A stretch of DNA of 36,856 nucleotides from positions 26,616 through 63,471 of the forward strand of contig MIBE01000033.1 of assembly GCA_001829415.1 (NCBI GenBank), in the 5' to 3' direction. This document shows positions 8,383-14,496 of the stretch, one piece after another. The translations under genes and the position numbers were made by a program. The number at the start of each line of letters is the position of its first letter. The first letter of the stretch is position 1. The stretch is from Spirochaetes bacterium GWF1_51_8. GTDB lineage: Bacteria > Spirochaetota > Brevinematia > Brevinematales > GWF1-51-8. The notes under the pieces were generated by a model, which saw only the letters and a program-made list of their open reading frames with translations, had not been told where the DNA came from and ran no database searches.

Positions 8383-8937
8383 ATGAAGATTGTCATTCTC
8401 AACGGCAATTCCGACGCCGGGAATAAGGAGTTCGAGAAGTATCTCGCCGAGTTTTCCGCCGGGCTGGTAAAAAACGGGCATGAACCGGAAATCCTGACAC
8501 TTCGGGATATGAATATCCGGTACTGTACCGGATGCTGGGGTTGCTGGGTTAAAACTCCCGGAGCCTGCGTCTTGAAGGACGATTCGATGACCGTCTGCGA
8601 TAAGGTCATCAATAGCGGTATGTTCATCCTCGCGTCCCCGTTAAGTATGGGGTATCCCTCGTCGCTGCTGAAAAAGACGATGGATAAACTGATCCCGTTG
8701 GTACATCCTTATGCCATGGTATACAAAAAAGAAATGCATCATAAGAAAAGATACCAAAAGGATTATCCGTCGATAGCGATTCTCTTCCAGAAAGAGAACG
8801 ACACCGACGAGGACGATATCCGAATCTTAAGAGTGCTGTTTGACAGGCTCGGGATCAACTTCCATTCGGATGTCAAACGTCTCTTCCTGACCGAAACTTC
8901 TCCCATGGAGGCCGCCGATGAAATTAACCGTATTTAA
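8383..8937 (+). CDS. Flavodoxin-fold NAD(P)H-dependent oxidoreductase with iron-sulfur-flavoprotein Cys motif
   Basis: This encodes 184 aa. The N-terminus (MKIVILNGNS) and the segment ILASPLSMGYPSSLLKKTMD match the FMN-binding fold of NADPH-dependent FMN reductases. Four cysteines, Cys48, Cys51, Cys54 and Cys62, form C-x2-C-x2-C-x7-C. This is the compact spacing known for iron-sulfur flavoproteins (Isf), which carry FMN and a 4Fe-4S cluster and move electrons between ferredoxin-type donors and acceptors. The region after residue 115 is divergent. The next gene overlaps its end by 20 bp and encodes a second flavodoxin-fold protein, so the two may form a complex. The fold is confident; the cluster is inferred from spacing. 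Confidence 0.8.
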   Translation: MKIVILNGNSDAGNKEFEKYLAEFSAGLVKNGHEPEILTLRDMNIRYCTGCWGCWVKTPGACVLKDDSMTVCDKVINSGMFILASPLSMGYPSSLLKKTMDKLIPLVHPYAMVYKKEMHHKKRYQKDYPSIAILFQKENDTDEDDIRILRVLFDRLGINFHSDVKRLFLTETSPMEAADEINRI

Positions 8938-9592
8938 CGGTTCTCCCCGGGGAATGGGGAGCAATACGAAAATCCTGATGGAGCATTTTCTGAACGGCTA
9001 CTCTGAAACAGGCGGAGAGGGCGCCAAGATCGAATACCTTGTCAGGACGCAGGAGCACGGGAAGTACGCCGGGATGTTCCGGGATTCGGACACGGTGATA
9101 CTGGCGTTTCCGCTCTACACGGACTCCATGCCGGGAATTGTCATGGCGTTTATCGAAGCGCTTGCCCCGTTTAAGGGAAAATGCGCCGGCAAGAAAGTAG
9201 GGTTTATCGTGCAGTCGGGTTTTCCCGAGGCTGTCCATTCCAGCTTCATCCCGATGTATCTGGAAAAGCTGTGTAAACGGCTTGGATGCGGGTATCTCGG
9301 AACCGTGATCCGAGGCGGGGTTGAGGGGATACAGGTCATGCCGCCGTCAATGACGAAAAAGCTGTTCGCGGAATTTCACGCGCTCGGCGCCTATTTCGGG
9401 AAGAACACCGCGTTCGACCCCGAGGTAAAGGCCAGACTCGCAAATCCATTCCGTTTCGGAATTGTGATGCGGTTCGTTCTACGGCTCATGGGCGCGCTCG
9501 GTCTTATGAACTTTTTTTGGAATATGCAGTTGAAGCAGAATAAAGCTTTTGATAAACGGTTCGATAAACCGTTCGAAAAACAAGGAGTGTAA
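8918..9592 (+). CDS. Flavodoxin-fold NAD(P)H-dependent oxidoreductase, Cys-free partner
   Basis: This encodes 224 aa. It opens with MKLTVFNGSPRGMGSNT, the phosphate-binding loop of the flavodoxin-like fold, and continues with VILAFPLYTDSMPGIVMAFIE, which lines the flavin pocket in this family. It lacks the cysteine motif of its upstream neighbour. The C-terminal 45 residues hold a hydrophobic helix (FGIVMRFVLRLMGALGLMNF) and a Lys/Phe/Asp tail, which could dock it to a membrane or partner. The start lies inside the upstream gene with GGAGG six bases before it. The overlap implies translational coupling and probably one functional unit. Confidence 0.8.
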   Translation: MKLTVFNGSPRGMGSNTKILMEHFLNGYSETGGEGAKIEYLVRTQEHGKYAGMFRDSDTVILAFPLYTDSMPGIVMAFIEALAPFKGKCAGKKVGFIVQSGFPEAVHSSFIPMYLEKLCKRLGCGYLGTVIRGGVEGIQVMPPSMTKKLFAEFHALGAYFGKNTAFDPEVKARLANPFRFGIVMRFVLRLMGALGLMNFFWNMQLKQNKAFDKRFDKPFEKQGV

Positions 9593-9593
9593 A

Positions 9594-11120
9594 ATGTCGA
9601 TAGACAATATTCTCATAGCCAAGTCCCAGCGCGAGATCAGGATGATACCCAAGATGAGTAACCGTCACGGATATATCACCGGGGCGACCGGAACGGGTAA
9701 AACCGTTACATTGCAGGTGCTGGCTGAGAACTTCAGCCGGCTCGGGGTGCCGGTGTTCCTCGCCGATGTCAAGGGCGACCTTTCCGGGATCAGCGCGCCC
9801 GGCGGCGGCAATCCCAGGGTCGACGAGCGTGTCAAACAGCTCGGACTTCCCCCTGTCGCGTTCAAGGGATGCCCGGTGGCGTTCTGGGACATCTTCGGCG
9901 AAAAAGGCCATAGGATCCGCACCACTATCTCCGAGCTCGGTCCGATGCTCCTTTCTCGCCTCCTCGACCTCAACGACGTCCAGAGCGGGAACATCTCGCT
10001 TATGTTCAAGGTCGCCGATGAAAACGGGCTCCTCCTTCTCGATATGAAAGACCTCCGTTCAGTGCTGAATTTCCTTGTGGATAACGCCGGGGAGATTTCG
10101 ACCGCATACGGCAAGGTCTCCGCGCAAAGTATCCAGTCCATTCAGCGGAACCTGCTGACATTGGAAGAACAAGGCGCCGAGATGCTGTTCGGCGAGCCCG
10201 CCCTCGATCTGGGCGACATGATGCGTGTGGACGCGCAGGGCTACGGATTGGTCAACATCCTATCGGCCGACAGGCTTATCATGGCTCCGAAGGTCTATTC
10301 GACGTTCCTCCTCTGGATGCTCTCCGAACTCTTCGAACAGCTTCCCGAGGTGGGCGATTTGGAAAAGCCCAAGATGGTGTTCTTCTTCGACGAAGCCCAT
10401 CTCTTGTTTACAGACGCGCCCAAGGCGCTTTTACAGAAGATCGAGCAGGTTGTACGCCTGATCCGTTCGAAGGGAGTAGGCGTGTACTTTATCACGCAAA
10501 GCCCCGGCGACGTCCCGGAGAGCGTGCTCGGCCAGCTCTCGAACCGTGTTCAGCACGCGCTCAGGGCATACACCCCTAAGGATCAGAAGGACGTGAAGGC
10601 CGCCGCGGAGACGTTCCGCGCGAACAAGGGCGTCAATGTCGAAGAGGCGATCACGCAGATGGGAGTGGGCGAGGCGCTGGTGTCGTTCCTCGGCGCCGAC
10701 GGCGTTCCTGAACCGGTGGAGCGCGCGTTTATCTGCCCGCCCCGCAGCCATATCGGCCCGATCGAGCCGTCAAAGCGCGCGGAGCTGATGTCGATGTCCG
10801 GTTTGCAGGGTAAGTACGACACCGATGTCGACCGCGAGTCCGCATACGAGGTGCTCACGAAGCGTCATCAGCAAACTCAAGCCCAGGCTCAGCAGGAGCA
10901 GGCTCCGGGCCGTCAACAGCAGGCTCAGAGATTCAATGACGCGCCCGCATACAAGCAGCCCAAGATCAAGGGGAATCAAGCCGGGGGAATCGCGAATATC
11001 TTAGGCGGATTGGGAGCGTTGGGCGGACTGGCGGGATTGGGCGGGATGGCCGGTGCGAGCTCGTCGAAGAGCGCGAACACAAGTCTGGTGCGCGGGATCA
11101 TGGGATTGTTCATGAAATAG
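9594..11120 (+). CDS. HerA-like ATPase (DUF853/YjgR type)
   Basis: This encodes 508 aa. Walker A is GATGTGKT (residues 30-37) and Walker B is KMVFFFDEAH (Asp266-Glu267); a sensor-like YFITQSPGDVP follows, as in HerA/FtsK-group ATPases. The family member YjgR of E. coli is of the same kind, and its role is unsettled. After about residue 410 the protein has a Gln/Ala-rich stretch and then a Gly/Leu-rich tail (GGLGALGGLAGLGGMAG) that looks flexible or amphipathic. An in-frame ATG at 9549 would add 15 residues, but the ATG at 9594 has AAGGAG seven bases ahead and starts one base after the previous stop, so it is preferred. It is the last gene of the operon; no clear terminator was found after it. 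Confidence 0.88.
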   Translation: MSIDNILIAKSQREIRMIPKMSNRHGYITGATGTGKTVTLQVLAENFSRLGVPVFLADVKGDLSGISAPGGGNPRVDERVKQLGLPPVAFKGCPVAFWDIFGEKGHRIRTTISELGPMLLSRLLDLNDVQSGNISLMFKVADENGLLLLDMKDLRSVLNFLVDNAGEISTAYGKVSAQSIQSIQRNLLTLEEQGAEMLFGEPALDLGDMMRVDAQGYGLVNILSADRLIMAPKVYSTFLLWMLSELFEQLPEVGDLEKPKMVFFFDEAHLLFTDAPKALLQKIEQVVRLIRSKGVGVYFITQSPGDVPESVLGQLSNRVQHALRAYTPKDQKDVKAAAETFRANKGVNVEEAITQMGVGEALVSFLGADGVPEPVERAFICPPRSHIGPIEPSKRAELMSMSGLQGKYDTDVDRESAYEVLTKRHQQTQAQAQQEQAPGRQQQAQRFNDAPAYKQPKIKGNQAGGIANILGGLGALGGLAGLGGMAGASSSKSANTSLVRGIMGLFMK

Positions 11121-11207
11121 AACCCGCTAACGTTCTGCCGCGGAAGTTACCGAATCAAACCCGCCGATCTTCCGGATTGAAAACGACCGCATGAAAAACA
11201 AATACAA

Positions 11208-11390
11208 TTTCACGCTGAGCACACGGAGGAAGCAGCGAGGATGGATATTGAAGAGAGATCAACATATTGCCACAGCAATTCCTGTCATGTCATTCCGAAG
11301 GAATGACATAAGGATTATTATACCTCGAAAGCAAAACGGTATCTCTCATCAAATGTTCATGGCAGCGCCTCTGCGTTCTCCGCGTGAAAG
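11208..11390. repeat. Palindromic dispersed repeat (copy with two arms)
   Basis: The left arm at 11208-11229 (TTTCACGCTGAGCACACGGAG and one G) and the right arm at 11369-11390 match in inverted orientation at about 18 of 22 positions. The interior of about 140 bp has no gene. The right arm recurs nearly unchanged at 12387-12408. No transposase is present. The interval 11121-11584 otherwise holds only the hairpin, the gene remnant and a GC-rich insert described separately. Confidence 0.6.
11288..11308. repeat. Short hairpin inside the repeat (TGTCATTCC / GGAATGACA)
   Basis: A 9-bp perfect stem with a 3-nt GAA loop. GTCATTCCGA-type hairpins are common dispersed intergenic repeats. No T-run follows on either strand, so it is not a convincing terminator. 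Confidence 0.55.
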
Positions 11391-11487
11391 CCTTTCGGCC
11401 CCTTATCCTTTCAAGCAGCGAAACCGTAACCGCCGCTCCCCGAGCTTGTCCTCGCGAAGCGGGGGCGAAGCCGAGGGAAAGCGGCAA

Positions 11488-11574
11488 TCACACCGCTTCA
11501 GCTTCCACCCATTCGAACGTCTGGCACGCGCGGGAACATTTCCGGCAGCCGGTGCATTTCTCATGGTCGATGAT
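11488..11574 (-). pseudogene. Truncated duplicate of the adjacent ferredoxin gene (C-terminal 28 codons)
   Basis: The minus strand reads IIDHEKCTGCRKCSRAC, then QTFEWVEAEAV and a stop. This is nearly identical to the C-terminal part of the ferredoxin at 12440-12631. Similarity ends abruptly at 11574, where the first cluster motif and the start codon are missing. The homologous block continues past the stop into the shared repeat (11368-11416 against 12386-12434), interrupted here by about 64 extra bases at 11417-11480. It is a segmental duplication, not an independent gene. Most changes are conservative, so the copy is recent or was constrained for some time. Confidence 0.85.
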
Positions 11575-11584
11575 GATAAAAACA

Positions 11585-11758
11585 CTAAATTTTGATTTTT
11601 TTACTTTTCAGAGCGTTTTCCTGAACCAACTTGCGGGCGCTTTGGATAGAATCCCTGTATTCCGGAAGATTTTTTTCTTCTGACTTGATTTCCCTAAAAC
11701 CTTCATTAACAAGAAATTCGACGACCTGCTCGACTTCCGATTTTTTATTGCTTTTCAT
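11585..11758 (-). CDS. Small hypothetical protein, second gene of a toxin-antitoxin-like pair
   Basis: This encodes 57 aa, strongly charged and probably helical: MKSNKKSEVEQVVEFLV at the start, IQSARKLVQENALKS near the end, and a Lys-rich tail. No family was recognised. Its ATG lies inside the end of the 112-aa gene upstream (14-bp overlap), which implies coupled translation. Base composition is AT-rich compared with the flanking operons, as is that of its partner. Small size, overlap and charge fit an antitoxin or accessory subunit, but that is inference from arrangement only. Confidence 0.65.
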   Translation of the reverse strand: MKSNKKSEVEQVVEFLVNEGFREIKSEEKNLPEYRDSIQSARKLVQENALKSKKIKI

Positions 11759-12083
11759 TTAAAAACCTCCAAATATAAATCTCATGATTCTCCCTGAAAT
11801 CGTTAATCGCGAAATTTACTCCCGATTTCTGGTCGACAAGAGGATATGAAACGGTCCTGATCTTTTCTCCCTTCTTGTTGAGAATATCTTTATGGACTAC
11901 ACTATGATAACAATCGTACCTTTCGATTTCGGTCCATTTATTCATAAAATAGATTTCCAATTTTACAACAAAGTTCAGCAGTTCCGTCTTGTTGTAATTG
12001 AAATATACAAAAAGTCTGGTCATTTCATTAATGAAAATAATAAAATCCCTTTCCGGCACGATCAATCCTTTTCTTTTACTCAT
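11745..12083 (-). CDS. Hypothetical protein (possibly DUF7718-like), first gene of a toxin-antitoxin-like pair
   Basis: This encodes 112 aa from the ATG at 12083; a GTG two codons upstream (12089) is possible. The middle and C-terminus read FVVKLEIYFMNKWTEIERYD, then HSVVHKDILNKKGEK, and finally AINDFRENHEIYIWRF. This pattern (beta-rich middle, His-rich turn, then a DFxENxExYxxRF-like helix) resembles a family of about 100-aa proteins I tentatively associate with DUF7718; the name is from memory. It is AT-rich and sits in a repeat-rich patch between unrelated operons, typical of a mobile two-gene module. A perfect inverted repeat overlaps its start region and could be an autoregulatory operator. 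No catalytic site could be assigned. Confidence 0.65.
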   Translation of the reverse strand: MSKRKGLIVPERDFIIFINEMTRLFVYFNYNKTELLNFVVKLEIYFMNKWTEIERYDCYHSVVHKDILNKKGEKIRTVSYPLVDQKSGVNFAINDFRENHEIYIWRFLNEKQ

Positions 12084-12085
12084 GC

Positions 12086-12114
12086 TCACTTCTAAATACT
12101 CACCCTAGAAGTGA
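12086..12114. promoter_or_regulatory. Operator-like inverted repeat upstream of the small-gene pair
   Basis: TCACTTCTA (12086-12094) and TAGAAGTGA (12106-12114) are perfect 9-bp inverted arms around 11 bases, ending three bases before the ATG at 12083. Arms of this size next to a two-gene toxin-antitoxin-like operon commonly bind an antitoxin; here that is inference. There is no T-run. Confidence 0.5.
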
Positions 12115-12270
12115 CTATTGGGCGCTTCCTCGCTAATAACCTTTAATTGTTTGGAAAAGCTTGGTTGCTAGAACCGACTTCATTCTATATGAATAAAAAA
12201 GAAATATCAAGAATATAATCACGATAAATGGGGATCATAGGGCATCCCGGCGCAGACACATTTATGCTTC

Positions 12271-12310
12271 GACATCCCTCGAGGAACGCGGGACAAGCGC
12301 TCGGGATGTC
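12271..12310. repeat. Inverted repeat GACATCCC / GGGATGTC
   Basis: Perfect 8-bp arms at 12271-12278 and 12303-12310 enclose a GC-rich loop containing CAAGCGCTC, which also precedes the hairpin at 989. The remaining parts of 12115-12270 show no gene or recognisable site. Confidence 0.45.
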
Positions 12311-12334
12311 AGATGATAAATCTGCCAGCCCCTA

Positions 12335-12434
12335 AAACACGGAGAAAAGACAACAAACTCTCCGGCAAGAGAGACTAACATTTCACCTCTGCGTTCTCCG
12401 CGTGAAAGCCTTTCGACCGCTCATCCTTTCAAGC
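12335..12434. repeat. Dispersed palindromic repeat, copy next to the ferredoxin gene
   Basis: The right arm and flank at 12386-12434 match 11368-11416 closely (CCTCTGCGTTCTCCGCGTGAAAG, then CCTTTCG and ATCCTTTCAAGC). A degraded left arm, ACACGGAGAAAAG, lies at about 12337-12349. The copy abuts the stop codon of the ferredoxin gene and was evidently duplicated together with its 3' end. Confidence 0.6.
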
Positions 12435-12439
12435 GGCAA

Positions 12440-12631
12440 TCACACCGCTTTCGCGTTCTCTACCCATTCGAATGTACTGCACGCGCGGGAGCACTTCCGG
12501 CATCCGGTGCATTTCTCGTGGTCGATGATCGGCGCGCCGTAGCCCTGCTGGGAGATCGCGCCCTCGGGACAAATCCGCATCACCGGGCATGGATGGTTCT
12601 GCGGGCAAAACTCGCTTCTTATTTCAATCAT
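12440..12631 (-). CDS. Small 4Fe-4S binding ferredoxin-like protein
   Basis: This encodes 63 aa. The C-terminal half has a canonical 4Fe-4S motif, CTGCRKCSRAC. The N-terminal half has FCPQNHPCPVMRICPEGAI, a second Cys set typical of short ferredoxin-like proteins of this size. It is a soluble electron carrier or a subunit of an unlinked redox enzyme. GGAG lies six bases before the ATG, and a near-consensus promoter lies just upstream. It diverges from the XPB helicase operon, with the two promoters about 35 bp apart, and a truncated copy of its 3' end lies about 950 bp away. Confidence 0.85.
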   Translation of the reverse strand: MIEIRSEFCPQNHPCPVMRICPEGAISQQGYGAPIIDHEKCTGCRKCSRACSTFEWVENAKAV

Positions 12632-12657
12632 ATCCGCTCCGTCTTTAATATAAGTAT

Positions 12658-12686
12658 ATTATAATACAAGAATATCAGTCCGTCAA
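12658..12686 (-). promoter_or_regulatory. Near-consensus promoter of the ferredoxin gene
   Basis: On the minus strand, TTGACG (12681-12686), a 17-bp spacer and perfect TATAAT (12658-12663) lie about 27 bp before the ATG. Confidence 0.75.
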
Positions 12687-12720
12687 GTATCCTGAAAATG
12701 AAAAATTTCACGCGAACGGC

Positions 12721-12749
12721 TTGACAACCTCGCCCGTTCCCTTTAAAAT
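12721..12749 (+). promoter_or_regulatory. Promoter of the XPB helicase operon
   Basis: Perfect TTGACA (12721-12726), a 17-bp spacer and TAAAAT (12744-12749) lie about 42 bp before the ATG. It is arranged back to back with the ferredoxin promoter. Confidence 0.75.
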
Positions 12750-12790
12750 ATGTCCTTACTATTGACCGATACAAGGGATAGGGTGACTGC

Positions 12791-14488
12791 ATGACCGGCA
12801 AGAAAGCGATAGTAGTGCAATCCGATAAAACGCTCCTTTTGGACACCCATCATCCGGATTTCGATGAGGTGAGGAAACTGATCATCGGGTTTTCCGAACT
12901 GGTCAAAACTCCGGAGCATATGCATTTTTACCGGATCACGCCGATCTCGTTGTGGAACGCGGCCGCGAACGGGATGCCGCTCGATTCGATCCTCAAAATC
13001 CTCGACCGTTATAAAAAGTACGATATCCCCAAAAACGTCATCGAATATATCAAACGTCATTATTCCACTTACGGACAAGTCATCCTCGAAAAGTACGACG
13101 AAGAGCATCTTCTTCTACGTGTTCTCCAGCCCAAGCTGGTCGAAAAGATCGAAAAGTTTATGAGCGATCATACCGAGAAGGTCGAGGAAGACGGCTATAT
13201 CTTCAAAAAAAGTTTCCGGGGTGAGCTCAAGGCGTCGCTGATCCGGCACCTGATCCCGGTGCAGGATGTCGCGGGATTCGAGAGCGGCAACAAGCTCGAT
13301 TTCGAGCTCCGCAATGTCACCCTCGGCGACAGCCGTTTCGCCCTGCGTTACTACCAGTCCGAGGGGGTGTACAGCTTCTCGAAATGGCGTGAAGGGAGCG
13401 GGGTGATCGTCCTGCCGTGCGGCGCGGGGAAGACCGTGGTCGGAATGGGGATCATGCAGGACATCAAGGAATACACTCTCATCATCACGACGAGCGTCGA
13501 CTCGGTCAAGCAGTGGAAGCGCGAGCTGATGGACAAGACCACGCTGACCGACGACCAGATCGGCGAGTACACCGGCGACAAGAAAAGCATCAAGCCGGTC
13601 ACGATCACCACTTACAACATGCTTATTTACCGAAAGAACGCGGAAGGCAACTTCCGCAATATGGATATCTTTATCCGCCAGAACTGGGGCCTGATTATCT
13701 ACGACGAGGTGCATTTCCTGCCGGCGCCGATATTCAGGATGACGACCGCCATCCAGAGCAAACGTCGGCTCGGGCTCACCGCGACGCTTGTGCGCGAGGA
13801 TAACCTCGAAACCGAGGTCTTCACATTGATCGGGCCGAAGGTCTACGAGTACCCGTGGAAGACGCTCGAAAAAGAGGGCTGGATCGCGGAGGCGTTTTGT
13901 TATGAAATCCGCATCCCTCTGAACCCGGAGGGTTACGAATTTTATAAGAACGCCAACAACCGGACGAAGTTCCGGATCGCGAGCGAGAACCCGAATAAGA
14001 TCGAGATGATCGAAAAGCTGATCCGCCGTTACGAGAACGGACACATCCTGATTATCGGGCATTACCTCTCGCAGTTGAAAGAGATCGCCGACCTGTTCGA
14101 CCTGCCGCTGATTACCGGAAGCACCCCGAACAACGAACGCGCGGTGATCTACGACGATTTCCGCTCGGGCAAGATATCGGCGCTCGTGATATCGAAAGTG
14201 GGCAACTTCTCGATCGACCTGCCGGACGCGAATGTCGCGATCCAGATATCGGGCGTCTTCGGTTCGCGTCAGGAAGAAGCCCAGCGTCTGGGGCGTATCC
14301 TCCGTCCCGATTCCGGTAAATCCTATTTCTACGCGCTGGTCTCGAAGGACACGATCGAAGAAGATTTCTCGCGGAAACGTCAGATGTTTTTATTGGAACA
14401 GGGTTATAAATATACGGTTGTCGATTATGTCAACGATACTATGAACGAAGAGTCATCGCGGGTTTTGATTAACGAAATGGACGATTAA
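12791..14488 (+). CDS. xpb: DNA repair helicase XPB (superfamily 2, 3'-5')
   Basis: This encodes 565 aa. The N-terminal ~190 residues match the XPB N-terminal/damage-recognition region. Helicase motifs follow: a Q-like LRYYQSEGV, Walker A PCGAGKT (Lys214), the DEVH box (Asp305-His308), LTATLVREDN containing the RED element of XPB proteins, and motif VI QEEAQRLGRILRP. XPB opens DNA at lesions or promoters in archaea and eukaryotes; bacterial versions occur in a limited set of lineages, and their pathway is not settled. The protein is complete and of normal length for bacterial XPB. A separate gene with an XPB/Ssl2-like domain follows 8 bp later, so the pair probably works as a complex. Confidence 0.93.
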   Translation: MTGKKAIVVQSDKTLLLDTHHPDFDEVRKLIIGFSELVKTPEHMHFYRITPISLWNAAANGMPLDSILKILDRYKKYDIPKNVIEYIKRHYSTYGQVILEKYDEEHLLLRVLQPKLVEKIEKFMSDHTEKVEEDGYIFKKSFRGELKASLIRHLIPVQDVAGFESGNKLDFELRNVTLGDSRFALRYYQSEGVYSFSKWREGSGVIVLPCGAGKTVVGMGIMQDIKEYTLIITTSVDSVKQWKRELMDKTTLTDDQIGEYTGDKKSIKPVTITTYNMLIYRKNAEGNFRNMDIFIRQNWGLIIYDEVHFLPAPIFRMTTAIQSKRRLGLTATLVREDNLETEVFTLIGPKVYEYPWKTLEKEGWIAEAFCYEIRIPLNPEGYEFYKNANNRTKFRIASENPNKIEMIEKLIRRYENGHILIIGHYLSQLKEIADLFDLPLITGSTPNNERAVIYDDFRSGKISALVISKVGNFSIDLPDANVAIQISGVFGSRQEEAQRLGRILRPDSGKSYFYALVSKDTIEEDFSRKRQMFLLEQGYKYTVVDYVNDTMNEESSRVLINEMDD

Positions 14489-14496
14489 GGGTATTT

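Noticed and set aside
11191-11595. Plus-strand open frame of 134 codons in the repeat patch
   Set aside because: It runs through the palindromic repeat and the antisense of the ferredoxin remnant, has no ribosome site and no protein-like composition.
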